From positions 1 to 29,828 of IMG/VR virus record IMGVR_UViG_3300032736_000375: a stretch of DNA of 29,828 nucleotides. The stretch is one strand, 5' to 3'. Below the pieces are notes generated by a model. The model was not told the origin of the DNA, did no database searches, and worked only from the letters and a program-made list of their open reading frames with translations. Shown here piece by piece: positions 16,880-25,789 of the stretch; the first letter of the stretch is position 1, and every line of letters starts with the position of its first letter. Both the position numbers and the translations under genes were made by a program. The DNA is from a virus.

Positions 16880-17350
16880 ATGGGCAAGTGTTGCCATGCG
16901 TGCGGACAGCAGATTCTTGGGAGTCCTGAAGATTTCATCGTGGCCTACGACGCCTATCCGAGGAAGAAGGCGAAGGAGGCGGCTCATAAGGCGTGGATAC
17001 GCCAAAGGCCTCCACTCGATAAAGTGCTTGAGGCGCTCGCGTGGCAGCGTCTGGAGTGGAAAGACAAGACGTTCATCCCTTATATGGCGACGTGGATCAA
17101 CGCGAGACGATGGGAGGATGAACCTGACGTGGCCCCGAAGGTGGTGCCGGCCTGTGACGACGCCCTCGAGAGCCTCTTGGACCGATTCGGCGTCCTGAAC
17201 CAGTACGACCGTTTCCAGTGGTTCGCTGGGGCGAGGCTACAGGGGAACACGCTCATCGTTGACCCAGAGTCTATCGAATGGATCTCCCATCGGTATTTGA
17301 AGGACCTGTCATTGGTCCATGGCGCTCCTCTGCAGATTATGGGCGGATAG
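16880..17350 (+). CDS. replication-initiation-like protein
   Basis: A 156-residue protein with a strong AAGGAGGGGAG site. It starts with a CC-x-x-C cluster, then YDAYPRKKAKEAAHKAWIRQRPPLDKVLEAL...FIPYMATWINARRWEDEP (residues 23-81), the block shared by phage replisome organisers and DnaT-like C-terminal domains. The last third (LLDRFGVLNQYDRFQWFAGARLQGNTLIVDPESIEWISHRYLKDL) resembles domain I of DnaA. The N-terminal DNA-binding winged helix of such proteins is missing. Probably loads helicase or bridges to host replication proteins. Confidence 0.65.
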   Translation: MGKCCHACGQQILGSPEDFIVAYDAYPRKKAKEAAHKAWIRQRPPLDKVLEALAWQRLEWKDKTFIPYMATWINARRWEDEPDVAPKVVPACDDALESLLDRFGVLNQYDRFQWFAGARLQGNTLIVDPESIEWISHRYLKDLSLVHGAPLQIMGG

Positions 17351-17354
17351 ACGT

Positions 17355-17383
17355 TTGAATAGGCCCGTATTCTTTGCCATGAT
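17355..17383 (+). promoter_or_regulatory. late promoter, leaderless
   Basis: TTGAAT (17355-17360), 17-nt spacer, CATGAT (17378-17383) with a TG-C extension, then 6 nt to the ATG at 17390. It stands at the head of the morphogenesis operon. Confidence 0.65.
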
Positions 17384-17389
17384 CTGTTT

Positions 17390-17683
17390 ATGGCACGGGC
17401 ATCTAAGATCGGGGAGCTCAATCATAAAGGGCGCGGTCGTCCCAAAGGGACGAAGAATATCGTCCCGCCTTCATTCAAGGCGTCCCTAAAAAAGATCTTC
17501 AAAGACATAGCCACTGAGGACCCGGCCATGCTTCGCAAGGCCCTCGAGGATGGCCTTAGCGCGAAGCCCCCCTACTCGTTCCAGTACCTGCAGCTCGCAG
17601 CCCATTACATCGACGGCAAACCTTCGGACAAGGTTGAGCATGACGGCAACGTCACGATTACATGGAAAACGGACGAGTCATAG
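17390..17683 (+). CDS. terS: probable terminase small subunit
   Basis: A 97-residue protein directly before terL. The N-terminus has GRGRPKGTKN, an AT-hook-like basic segment seen at the start of many small terminase and DUF5681-type proteins; the middle is helical (FKASLKKIFKDIATEDPAMLRKALEDGL). It should recognise the packaging site and feed DNA to the large subunit. The start is leaderless. It overlaps terL by 22 nt. It is shorter than typical TerS, so the call rests partly on position. Confidence 0.6.
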   Translation: MARASKIGELNHKGRGRPKGTKNIVPPSFKASLKKIFKDIATEDPAMLRKALEDGLSAKPPYSFQYLQLAAHYIDGKPSDKVEHDGNVTITWKTDES

Positions 17684-19068
17684 AAATCCCGTACGCCCCG
17701 CGTAAGTGGGCGATGCGCATTCATAACACCAAGAAGCGGTGGATTTCTGCCATCTTGCACCGGCGTGCCGGCAAGACCACGGGCATCATCAATCACCACC
17801 AGCGAGCGGCCCTGGATGACAACTGGGAGCGTGAGCGTATCAGGTCATTGATGCCAGAGCTCACCGATAAAGAAATTGCCCCCCTGCTGCGTAATCGGTT
17901 CTATGGGCATGTGATGCCGACGCGTGTCCAGGCCAAGATGGTGGCATGGGACATGGTGAAGTACTACTCGGCCGGCACAGGCGCCACGTACAACGAAGCC
18001 GAACTCCTAGTGAGATATCCGAACGGATCTCGGTTCCAGTTATTTGGCGCTGACTCGCCAGACTCGCTACGAGGGCCTGGTTTCTCTGGTCTTTCGTTCG
18101 ACGAATACAGCCAGCAGGCCCCGAGCATCTTTTCTGAAGTCCTTTCGAAAGCGCTCGCCGATCACCTTGGGTACGCCATCTTCGCAGGCACGGTCAAGGG
18201 GAAGGACCACCTCTACAGGACCTACGAAGAGGGAAAGAAATCAGACCAGTGGGAGTGTATCTGGCAGGATATTGACGCCTCGATCGCCACGGAGGGTGGC
18301 CCGACGGTCAAGACCCTCAAGCGAGCCATGTCCGACGATCGGTCCCTGGTGCTCCAGGGGCTCATGACCCAGGACGAATTCGACCAGGAGTGGTATCTCA
18401 GCACCGACGCGGCCATCAAGGGCGCGATCTACATGAAAGAGTTGTCTGCCGCAAGGGATGGAGGCCGGTTCACTGAGGTGCCGTATGACCTCTTGCTTCC
18501 GGTGGACACAGATTGGGACATTGGGATGGGAGATTCTACCTGCATCTGGTTCTCCCAAAGCTTCCGCGGTGGCGAGGTCAGGGTGATCGACTATTTCGAA
18601 GCCAGTGGCGAGGGACTTCCTTTCTACGTGAAGATGCTCAAGGACAAGGGGTATGTCTACGGCGACCATTGGGCTCCACATGACATCCAGGTACGTGAGT
18701 ACTCCTCTGGTAAGAAGCGCATCGACGTCGCCAAGTCTTTAGGCATCCCGTTCAAGGTGTGCCCCAAAATCCCTGTAGAGGATGGAATCCACGCGACTCG
18801 GTTATTCTTTTCTAAGTGCTGGTTTGACGAGCGAAAGACGCGGCCTGGTATCGAGGCTCTCCGTCACTATCGCCGTGACTTCAGCCACAAGACTGGGGAG
18901 TTCAAGGACTCACCAGTTCATGACTGGTCTTCACACGCGTCAGACGCGTTTCGGACGCTTGCCGTTAGGCACCGGAACCCGCGTGAAAAGAAGAAAGACA
19001 CAGACGCGTTAGGCGTCATCGCTGGTATAGGATCCCGCGGAGTCGAGCAAAAATGGATGAGCTCGTAA
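17662..19068 (+). CDS. terL: terminase large subunit (packaging ATPase-nuclease)
   Basis: A 468-residue DNA-packaging motor. ATPase: Walker A HRRAGKTT (33-40) and Walker B LSFDEY (acidic pair at 147-148), preceded by LRGPGFSG as in many terminases. Nuclease: first Asp in DTDWDIGMGDST (near residue 282), then GDHWAPHD and the final HDWSSHASDAFR (near 440), the acidic/His set of the RNase H-like fold. The length is normal. It translocates DNA into the procapsid through the portal encoded downstream. Confidence 0.95.
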   Translation: MENGRVIEIPYAPRKWAMRIHNTKKRWISAILHRRAGKTTGIINHHQRAALDDNWERERIRSLMPELTDKEIAPLLRNRFYGHVMPTRVQAKMVAWDMVKYYSAGTGATYNEAELLVRYPNGSRFQLFGADSPDSLRGPGFSGLSFDEYSQQAPSIFSEVLSKALADHLGYAIFAGTVKGKDHLYRTYEEGKKSDQWECIWQDIDASIATEGGPTVKTLKRAMSDDRSLVLQGLMTQDEFDQEWYLSTDAAIKGAIYMKELSAARDGGRFTEVPYDLLLPVDTDWDIGMGDSTCIWFSQSFRGGEVRVIDYFEASGEGLPFYVKMLKDKGYVYGDHWAPHDIQVREYSSGKKRIDVAKSLGIPFKVCPKIPVEDGIHATRLFFSKCWFDERKTRPGIEALRHYRRDFSHKTGEFKDSPVHDWSSHASDAFRTLAVRHRNPREKKKDTDALGVIAGIGSRGVEQKWMSS

Positions 19069-19110
19069 ACGTAGGTGGCTCTTTTAGATAAAAATAGGAA
19101 GAGGCAGCAG

Positions 19111-19509
19111 ATGAGGAAAGACCCGACAGGAATTGTATTGATGGCCGAAGGCGCCGGCGGGAAGAGCCAAGGTCCGACGAAAGTCGAGCGCGTGGTGATC
19201 GAGCGTGCCGCGAACGGTGGCGTCGTCGTCAACGTTACGAAGTCCCCAGTATCCGGTGGAGGCAACAGCCTGCCCATGATGGGCGACAGTGAAATGAATG
19301 CTTTCGCGTCATGGCCAGAAGCCCTTGGGTTTATCTCAGAGGTCATGGGGTCAGAGATGAAAGGCCCTGAAGAAGAAGAGCTTGAGGGCCCGTTGGTTGA
19401 GGCCTCTGAAGAGATTCAGGAACCTCCAATAGAAGCCATGGGCACCGGGCCGGAGTCCCATCCACAGGGTGGAGTTGAGTTTGGCGGCCAGCGGTCATAC
19501 GGTAGTTAA
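19111..19509 (+). CDS. hypothetical protein between terL and portal
   Basis: A 132-residue protein. The ATG at 19111 has GGAAGAGG 6 nt upstream; a GTG at 19075 in frame, just behind the terL stop, would add 12 residues. N-terminal half: DPTGIVLMAEGAGG and a beta segment (KVERVVIERAANGGVVVNVTKSP); C-terminal half strongly acidic (GPEEEELEGPLVEASEEIQEPP) and probably disordered. Such acidic small proteins are common between terminase and portal genes. Role unknown. Confidence 0.65.
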   Translation: MRKDPTGIVLMAEGAGGKSQGPTKVERVVIERAANGGVVVNVTKSPVSGGGNSLPMMGDSEMNAFASWPEALGFISEVMGSEMKGPEEEELEGPLVEASEEIQEPPIEAMGTGPESHPQGGVEFGGQRSYGS

Positions 19510-19524
19510 CACAGGAGCGCACAC

Positions 19525-19623
19525 ATGAGTCACACAATCACCCTTACGGGTACGCCATCGAAGATGTCTAAGGTGAAGTCAGTCGCGGCCGGCAAAGTCG
19601 ATTCAGGCGGCAAGAAGAAGTAG
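19525..19623 (+). CDS. 32-residue basic peptide
   Basis: Short frame with ACAGGAG 8 nt before the ATG. It encodes a Ser/Thr/Lys-rich peptide ending GGKKK. It lies 15 nt after one gene and 2 nt before the next, filling the gap. No motif is visible. Confidence 0.5.
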   Translation: MSHTITLTGTPSKMSKVKSVAAGKVDSGGKKK

Positions 19624-19625
19624 GC

Positions 19626-19868
19626 GTGTCTATCCAAGACTCGCCCGAAGTCATTAACGAGTTCTCTCGGCAACAGTGGGCGGTTGTGACCGCAAACGTG
19701 TTACGGAGGTCTTGGCCGCAAGACTTGCTCGATGACGTGGTCTCGGCAGGACGGGACGAGTTCATCCGACTCGCCACTCCCTTTCTCTATGACCAGGACC
19801 TGAGCAAAAAAGACGTCGAAAGCATTTTTAACATGCTGTCTTTGTCCGCAGGGAAAATTCCTCAGTGA
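19626..19868 (+). CDS. hypothetical protein
   Basis: An 80-residue protein starting with GTG two bases after the previous stop, with AAGAAGAAG as a weak ribosome-binding site. Helical: VINEFSRQQWAVVTANVLRRSWPQDLLDDVVSAGRDEFIRL. Its stop overlaps the next GTG (GTGA). Not recognised. Confidence 0.6.
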   Translation: MSIQDSPEVINEFSRQQWAVVTANVLRRSWPQDLLDDVVSAGRDEFIRLATPFLYDQDLSKKDVESIFNMLSLSAGKIPQ

Positions 19869-20137
19869 CCCGTCCGTCGTCTGTGACTGACAACGGTTAC
19901 GGACGTAAGTCTATGAATATCTTAAAGATGGCGTCTATCGACATCGCTGACACGGTTCAGCGAGCGCATCGGTTCAAAGACGCATCTTACCTATTCTCGG
20001 AGAAGTCACTGGCCCGCAAGTGCCAAGAGATGCAGGACCGAGGATATATCGATCGGGCACGCGGTGCGCCCTGGCACCAGTCATGGCTGACGGATAAAGG
20101 CCGTCAAGTCTTGGAGACGGTCTCAATGAGTGGCTAA
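19865..20137 (+). CDS. winged-helix-like small protein
   Basis: A 90-residue protein started by GTG in a GTGA overlap. Residues about 48-86 (SLARKCQEMQDRGYIDRARGAPWHQSWLTDKGRQVLE) show the recognition-helix and wing pattern of winged-helix domains, where the last strand ends in LT-x-x-G. Possible DNA-binding role in late control or packaging. Its last 8 nt overlap the portal gene start. Confidence 0.55.
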   Translation: MTRPSSVTDNGYGRKSMNILKMASIDIADTVQRAHRFKDASYLFSEKSLARKCQEMQDRGYIDRARGAPWHQSWLTDKGRQVLETVSMSG

Positions 20138-22463
20138 CGGTACATACAAAGAGCTCACCGGGGACCTGAAAATCGTTTCACGGTCTGAGTCTGATTCGCC
20201 TGAATCGAAGAGCAAGCGGGAGAAGGTCGCATCCTTCTTACGCCTAGCCAGAGACAGGTTTCAGATGGTTTCTGACGCCGAAAGCGATCTGCGCCGTTCT
20301 CAACTGGAGGACCTTGAATTCGTTTCAAGCGAGCAGTGGCCGGCCGACATTAAGGCCGACCGAGCGGCGGAGGGGCGCCCGTGCCTCACGATCAACCGAC
20401 TCCCCCAGTTTATTCGCCAGGTCACCAACCAGGCACGAGGCTCCAGGCCGTCGATCCAGGTGAACCCCAAGGGCGGCGGAGCCACAATGAAAACAGCCGA
20501 GATCCTACAGGGTCTCGTGAGAGATATCGAGCTCGAGAGCGATGCCGAGGTGGCCTACATCACCGGCGCCGACTCACAAGCGAAAATTGGCCGAGGTTTT
20601 TGGCGCGTGGTCACTGAATATTCAGAAGACCCCACCAGCTTTGACCAGGTGATCCGCATTAGGCGGATTCGCAACCCCTTCACGGTCTACATCGATCCCA
20701 GTACGCAACGGGCTGACGCCAGTGACGCAAAATTCTGTTTCATCGTTGAAGACCTCAGCCATGATGAATACGAGAATCGGTTCGGAAAACAGGACCCCGC
20801 CTCGCTCTCAGAGTTTGCGACAATCGGTGACGACACCCCGCTCTGGCTACCCAACGGAGGTATCCGTATAGCCGAATATTGGTATGTCGAAGAGGAAGAA
20901 GAAACCCTCTATGACATCTACATCGAGCCCAATCCCCTCCAGGCCGATTCAGTCGGGATCAGGATGCAGGTGGAAGGGTCAGCGATCGACATCAAATCCC
21001 TGCCTCCGCACCAAATCCTCAATGAGCGCACGAGAAAAGTGTCGAAGGTCAAGACCTCGTTGATTAACGGGGTCAAGATCCTCGAAGGGAACAAAGACAA
21101 GACGTCAGGCGCTGACTGGCCTGGTAAGTGGATACCCGTCGTCCCAGTGATCGGGGAAGAGATCGACCTCAATGGACGCGTGGATTACCGCGGCATGGTC
21201 AGGGATGCCAGGGAGCCGCAGCGAGCCTACAACTTCTGGATTAGCGCGGCCACCGAAGCCGTGGCCCTGGCGCCCAAAGCCCCATGGGTCATGGCGTATG
21301 GGCAAGACGAAGGCTTCGAGACCATGTGGGATCAGGCCAACGTCAAAAACTTCTCGCGCCTCATCTACAAGCCTGTGGATGCGAATGGGCAACTCGCCCC
21401 ACCCCCACAGCGTCAGACACTTGACCCCGCGATCTCTGCGATTACCTCCCTCATTCATCAGGCCGATAACGACCTGAAGGCGACCATTGGGTTCTATGAC
21501 GCCAGCCTGGGTAACTCCAGACCAGAGCAGTCAGGCAAGGCCATCCTTGCGCAGCAGAAGCAGAGCGAGATCGGGAACAGCAATTACCTCGACAACCTGG
21601 GCCGCGGTATTCGCCATACGGGACGAATTATTATTGACCTTATTCCCAAGGTGCTCGAACGACCGCAGATTGTTCGCATTATCGAGCACGACGATAAGCC
21701 CAGGATGGTCCAGCATGTCCCAGGGGGCGTGATGCCTGAGGGAGAAACCCTCCCTGAGGGGATACTCGAAACGGATGTCTACGACCTCACGCAAGGGCAG
21801 TACGATGTGTCTGTGTCGATTGGCCCATCGTGGGCGTCAAAGCGACAGGAAGCGGTCGCTCAGATGGGCGAGTTGATCCAATCCAACCCAGCGATGGCGC
21901 AAGTCATTGGCGACCTGTGGGTGGGAAACATGGACTCCCCATGGGCGCAAGATGCCGCCAAGAGGCTGAAGAAAACGGTCCCACCGAACCTCCTCGAGGA
22001 GTCTGAGGGAGGACAGCCACAGATCCCCCCTGAAATCCAGCAGCAGATGGAGCAGGCGCAGCAACAGATTCAGCAGCTCACGGGAGCGCTGACTGAGGCC
22101 CAGCAATCGTTGGCGGCGAAGAAGGAACAGTCCGCGGCCCAGGCCCAGATTGCCCAGACCGAGACACAGGCGGATATCCAACGGGCCCAGATTGAGGCTG
22201 CCTCCAGGGCGAAAGTCGAAGAGATTCGTGCGCAGTCTGGCATGGCCGAAGTGCGGGCCAGGGTCGAGAGTGACCGGCTCATCATGGAGATGAAGACCGA
22301 GAACCAGCGCATGCTGGCAGAGATGAAGGCTCAGAATGACTCGTCATTGAAGCGGATGGAGCACGCGTTCTCATCACGGAAGGACGAAGACGAAGCGATG
22401 CGTCAGTCGATTGAGGCTGAGCGCGAAGATCGGGCAAAAAAGAAGCCGATCTACGGGGAATGA
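20130..22463 (+). CDS. portal protein, P22 type
   Basis: A 777-residue portal, forming the twelve-fold ring at the packaging vertex that connects capsid, motor and tail. It begins with GTG overlapping the preceding gene. The N-terminal region has QLEDLEFVSSEQWPADIK and RPCLTINRLPQFIRQVTNQAR (residues 52-100), the typical P22-like portal opening; RDAREPQRAYNFWISAATE (around 355) and GFYDASLGNSRPEQSGKAI (around 455) are also typical. From about residue 630 a long Gln/Ala/Glu coiled coil follows, comparable to the helical barrel of P22 portal. Confidence 0.92.
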   Translation: MANGTYKELTGDLKIVSRSESDSPESKSKREKVASFLRLARDRFQMVSDAESDLRRSQLEDLEFVSSEQWPADIKADRAAEGRPCLTINRLPQFIRQVTNQARGSRPSIQVNPKGGGATMKTAEILQGLVRDIELESDAEVAYITGADSQAKIGRGFWRVVTEYSEDPTSFDQVIRIRRIRNPFTVYIDPSTQRADASDAKFCFIVEDLSHDEYENRFGKQDPASLSEFATIGDDTPLWLPNGGIRIAEYWYVEEEEETLYDIYIEPNPLQADSVGIRMQVEGSAIDIKSLPPHQILNERTRKVSKVKTSLINGVKILEGNKDKTSGADWPGKWIPVVPVIGEEIDLNGRVDYRGMVRDAREPQRAYNFWISAATEAVALAPKAPWVMAYGQDEGFETMWDQANVKNFSRLIYKPVDANGQLAPPPQRQTLDPAISAITSLIHQADNDLKATIGFYDASLGNSRPEQSGKAILAQQKQSEIGNSNYLDNLGRGIRHTGRIIIDLIPKVLERPQIVRIIEHDDKPRMVQHVPGGVMPEGETLPEGILETDVYDLTQGQYDVSVSIGPSWASKRQEAVAQMGELIQSNPAMAQVIGDLWVGNMDSPWAQDAAKRLKKTVPPNLLEESEGGQPQIPPEIQQQMEQAQQQIQQLTGALTEAQQSLAAKKEQSAAQAQIAQTETQADIQRAQIEAASRAKVEEIRAQSGMAEVRARVESDRLIMEMKTENQRMLAEMKAQNDSSLKRMEHAFSSRKDEDEAMRQSIEAEREDRAKKKPIYGE

Positions 22464-22530
22464 CGCATAACACCCAGACCCCTCATGGGGCGTCATCAAT
22501 ACGCAGGGTTCAAGGAGCGACAGGTCACTT

Positions 22531-23613
22531 ATGGCGAATATCGTAATCGCGTCAACTACGGACTCAATGGAGTCTATCCAGGCCGCCGCAGAGGCCCCGA
22601 AATCGGGGACTGCACCGGTGGTTGAGTCTGCATCTTCAGGAGAGCCGACGCCTATGGAAGCGCCGGCAGACCAGGTCGAGGCTGAGGAGCCGGTCGAGGC
22701 TGAAGAGTCTACACAGGAAGACGCACAGGAAGACGCAGAGGGGCCTGAGGCAAAACCCAAGCAGGACAAACCGACCAGGGAGCGCAAGCGCGACATCCAG
22801 GCGAGGATCGACGAGCTTGTTCGAGACAAATACACCTCCAAGCGAGAAGCCGCAGATGCGCAGGGATACGCCCTCCGTCTACAGCGCGAGCTCGACGCAC
22901 TCAAAGCTGATCAGTTTCCAGCCAGGGCCGAAGAGCGCCCGGCACCCACGGCCCCGCCAGCTCCTCCGCAGGAAGACCTAAGCCGTGCGATCGAAGCGGC
23001 ACTGGGACCAGAGCCGTCGTCTGATAACTTCGACACCTTTGAGGCATACACCAAGGCGCAGGCTCGGTGGTCAGCCAAAGCCGAGAGATTTGAACTGGAA
23101 GCAGAATCCAGGCGTGCGAACGAATACGCTCGCCGGCAGCACTTCGAACAGCAGTCCAGGGCCTCCAATGACGCGGTGACCTCTGCACATTTCGCCCGGA
23201 TCGAGACCGCCAGAGAATCGATCCCTGACTTTGACGATGTCATCGCGAAATCTGAGGACATGGTGATTCCACCGCCCATGCGTGCGGTCATCATGAACGA
23301 GGAGGCTGGCCCATACCTGATGTACCACCTCGCGCAGTATCCTGAGGAACTTGAGCGGATTGCGAGCCTGCCCCCTACCCCACAGCTTGTGGCCATGGGG
23401 CGCCTCATCGCGCAGATTGGGTCGGCTGACCCAGGTGTTCCACGTGGAACATCGACTCGGGCCGCGGCTCCAAAGCCCTCGAAGCTGCCTCCACCGCCCA
23501 AAACGGTCGGCGCTGGGTCGGCTCAGAGCACAGTGTCACTTGACGACCTGCCTTACGACCAGTATCGTGAGATCAGGAACAGAGAAGAGCGCGAACGCAT
23601 GGCTCGACGCTGA
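22531..23613 (+). CDS. scaffolding protein
   Basis: A 360-residue protein between portal and coat genes, the P22 gp8 position. It is highly acidic and disordered at the N-terminus (GEPTPMEAPADQVEAEEPVEAEE), then helical and coiled (RERKRDIQARIDELVRDKY; RELDALKADQ; ARWSAKAERFELEAESRRANEYARRQ), with a Pro-rich linker and a basic end with RNREERERMARR that could dock on the coat. It should direct procapsid assembly and then leave. No protease domain is seen. Confidence 0.85.
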   Translation: MANIVIASTTDSMESIQAAAEAPKSGTAPVVESASSGEPTPMEAPADQVEAEEPVEAEESTQEDAQEDAEGPEAKPKQDKPTRERKRDIQARIDELVRDKYTSKREAADAQGYALRLQRELDALKADQFPARAEERPAPTAPPAPPQEDLSRAIEAALGPEPSSDNFDTFEAYTKAQARWSAKAERFELEAESRRANEYARRQHFEQQSRASNDAVTSAHFARIETARESIPDFDDVIAKSEDMVIPPPMRAVIMNEEAGPYLMYHLAQYPEELERIASLPPTPQLVAMGRLIAQIGSADPGVPRGTSTRAAAPKPSKLPPPPKTVGAGSAQSTVSLDDLPYDQYREIRNREERERMARR

Positions 23614-23841
23614 TTCCCTATTTGGCGGTGGGCTGGTCTTGTGTGGCCCAACCTGCCGCCAACGCTCCTCCCTGGAGTGCCGTTCGACGCCGCACTGTAA
23701 AGTAAGACCTATTTCGACCTAACGGTCGCCATTGACGTTCTCAGCGGGTCGTCATTTTCTACTCGCTGTCTGGCCGTTACTCACGCGGAATCGGCTGCCG
23801 CATCCACTTTCTTTGTTTTCTCGTTGAGAGAGGCCTTTATT
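23614..23841 (+). promoter_or_regulatory. leader region of the coat gene
   Basis: The 228-nt gap holds a stem-loop (TGGCGG at 23623-23628 with CCGCCA at 23656-23661, plus an inner TGGGC/GCCCA pairing) and a possible promoter starting TTGACG near 23733, with a poor -10. A separate promoter or processing site here would raise coat protein output. No gene is supported. Confidence 0.4.
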
Positions 23842-25074
23842 ATGGCAGCCCCATCAAACACTCTGCTTACGATCGCAATGATCACTCGAGAGGCACTCCG
23901 TGTTCTCGAAAACAGCCTGACGTTCACCCGTCAGGTCTCCCGTCAGTTCGATGACAAGTTCGGCGTCGAAGGCGCCAAGATTGGGACCGTGCTGAACGTA
24001 CGCAAACCGCCGCGTTACGTGGGACGTACCGGCCAGTCGCTGGCGATTGAAGCCGCAACCGAATCCCAGGTGCCCGTCACGTTGGACACCCAGTTCGGTG
24101 TGGATATCAGCTTCAGCTCTCAGGACCTTGCACTGTCGATTGACGACTTCAGCGAGCGCTTCCTGAAGCCGGCGATTTCCACCGTGGCCAACAAGATGGA
24201 CGCCGACGGCTTGAAGCTGTACAAGCAGATTGCCAACTTCGTCGGAGCCCCTGGCACCACGCCAAGCGCGTGGCTGACCTACCTGGACGCCGGCGTGAAG
24301 CTCGACAACGCGTCGTGCCCACAGGACGGGCAGCGAAGCATCGTGATGACTCCCCGCATGCAGGCGACGTTGGTCGATGCACTCAAGGGGCTCTTCCAGG
24401 CTTCGAACGACATCGCCACTCAGTACCGCAAGGGCAAGATGGGCACGTCGGCCGGGTTCGACTTCTACATGGACCAGAACTGCGCCTCGCACACCGTCGG
24501 TGCGCTGGGTGGCACGCCTCTGGCTAACGCGGCAACCGCGCAGACCGGTTCCTCGATCATCACGGATGGCTGGACGGCTGCGGTCGCCACTCGCCTGAAG
24601 CGTGGTGACGTGATCCAGTTCGCCGGCGTGAACGAAGTCAACACGCAGTCGCGTGAAGACATCGGCGTCCTCAAGGACTTCGTGGTGACGGCTGACTCGG
24701 CCTCGGACGGTTCGGGCAACCTGACGGTCTCGATTAGCCCGTCGATCGTGATTACTGGTGCGAACCAGAACGCGTCGGCTGGCGTGGCCAACAACGCCGT
24801 GGTGACCGTGTTTGGCAGCGCGAGCGCGTATGCGAGCAAGGTGTCGCCGACGGCGCTGGCGTTCCACAAGGATGCATTCACGATGGCGTGTGCCGACCTT
24901 CCATTGCCCCGCGGCGTGGACATGGCCGCTCGCGTGTCGGACAAGCAGCTCGGAATCTCCGTGCGCATGATCCGTGCTTACGACATCAATTCTGACCAGT
25001 TCCCCTGCCGTTTGGACGTGCTCTACGGCTGGTCGGCACTGCGTCCCGAGTTGGCTTGTCGCATTCAGGGCTAG
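23842..25074 (+). CDS. major coat protein, P22 gp5 type
   Basis: A 410-residue coat protein. ATG at 23842 has GAGAGAGG 8-9 nt upstream. Family features: LTIAMITREALRVLENSLTFTRQVSRQFDDKFG at the start, GTVLNVRKPPRYVGRTGQ (about 50-67), and near the end PRGVDMAARVSDKQLGISVRMIRAYDINSDQFPCRLDVLYGW, the usual closing strand of P22-like coats. Domain order fits the HK97 fold with an inserted Ig-like domain (residues about 220-330). Its codons are more biased and G/C-ending than in neighbouring genes, as expected for the most expressed gene. Confidence 0.93.
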   Translation: MAAPSNTLLTIAMITREALRVLENSLTFTRQVSRQFDDKFGVEGAKIGTVLNVRKPPRYVGRTGQSLAIEAATESQVPVTLDTQFGVDISFSSQDLALSIDDFSERFLKPAISTVANKMDADGLKLYKQIANFVGAPGTTPSAWLTYLDAGVKLDNASCPQDGQRSIVMTPRMQATLVDALKGLFQASNDIATQYRKGKMGTSAGFDFYMDQNCASHTVGALGGTPLANAATAQTGSSIITDGWTAAVATRLKRGDVIQFAGVNEVNTQSREDIGVLKDFVVTADSASDGSGNLTVSISPSIVITGANQNASAGVANNAVVTVFGSASAYASKVSPTALAFHKDAFTMACADLPLPRGVDMAARVSDKQLGISVRMIRAYDINSDQFPCRLDVLYGWSALRPELACRIQG

Positions 25075-25082
25075 TTCATCTG

Positions 25083-25126
25083 GACCGTGGGGGCCTTTGG
25101 CCCTCACGGTCAATGACCCTTTTTTC
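25083..25126 (+). terminator. stem-loop after coat gene
   Basis: A 13-bp stem with one G:T pair and a TTT loop (25083-25095 with 25099-25111), then 8 nt and a run of seven T (25120-25126). The spacing to the T run is longer than usual, so it may terminate only part of the transcripts or protect the coat mRNA 3' end. Confidence 0.6.
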
Positions 25127-25140
25127 TGACGGAGACTCAC

Positions 25141-25701
25141 ATGGCACTTACAGCAACTACTCTTAATGGCGCGATCGGCGCTACGGACACCACGATCGTC
25201 CTGACCAGCGGCACCAGTGTCGTGGTCGGTTCGTTCATCCTCGTTGACAGCGAATACGTGCGCGTGTTGGATATCACGAACACCCCATCGATCCGGGTGC
25301 AGCGTGGCCAGCTCGGCACGCTTGCCGTCGCGCATGACACGTTGGCCTACGCGGTTTCGGGCGCCTCGTCTGACTTCTCTGTGAAGCCGGCCGCTCGCCT
25401 GTATTCCTATGGACAGGACGGCGCGATCGTCGTGGCTCCTGGCCTCCACCAATTGACCAAGGCCACGGCCGGCGCCTACACGATTGCTGACCCGAGCAAG
25501 GCGCAGGACGGAGACACCATGGTGTTCACGTCGGCTACGGCTGCGGCCCACGTCATTACTGGCACGACTATCTGGGACGGCACCGCGACGGTGAATACGA
25601 CCCTGACGTTCGCGGCGGTTATCGGCGCGAGCTGCACTCTGGTCGCCGAGCAGGGCAAGTGGAACGTGGTCAGCCTGAACGCGGTCACTCCCGCTCCTTA
25701 A
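25141..25701 (+). CDS. head decoration or fibre-like protein, copy 1
   Basis: A 186-residue, Thr/Ala/Val-rich beta protein. The N-terminal half (TTLNGAIGATDTTIVLTSGTSVVVGSFILVDSEYVRVLDI...IRVQRGQLGTLAVAH) is a strand-rich domain common in phage head and baseplate proteins. The C-terminal half (GAIVVAPGLHQLTKATAG ... LTFAAVIGASCTLVAEQGKWNVVS) is homologous to the whole product of the next gene. Position directly after the coat suggests capsid decoration. ACGGAG lies before the ATG. Confidence 0.7.
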   Translation: MALTATTLNGAIGATDTTIVLTSGTSVVVGSFILVDSEYVRVLDITNTPSIRVQRGQLGTLAVAHDTLAYAVSGASSDFSVKPAARLYSYGQDGAIVVAPGLHQLTKATAGAYTIADPSKAQDGDTMVFTSATAAAHVITGTTIWDGTATVNTTLTFAAVIGASCTLVAEQGKWNVVSLNAVTPAP

Positions 25702-25711
25702 CACACCATGA

Positions 25712-25741
25712 GTGGGGCGCCGTAGCGATATGGCGCCCCAC
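25712..25741 (+). terminator. stem-loop between paralogous head genes
   Basis: Perfect 10-bp stem GTGGGGCGCC/GGCGCCCCAC (25712-25721 and 25732-25741), 10-nt loop, then CTTGTTT. Likely a partial terminator that sets the ratio of upstream to downstream products. Confidence 0.6.
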
Positions 25742-25789
25742 CTTGTTTAGACCCCACGCGTCTCCCCACGCTTCAGAAAAGAACAACCT

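Noticed and set aside
23854-25704. 616-codon open frame on the minus strand
   Set aside because: It lies exactly antisense to the coat gene and the following head gene, whose codon bias produces long open antisense frames; composition (Arg/His/Gly) is not protein-like and no ribosome-binding site is present.
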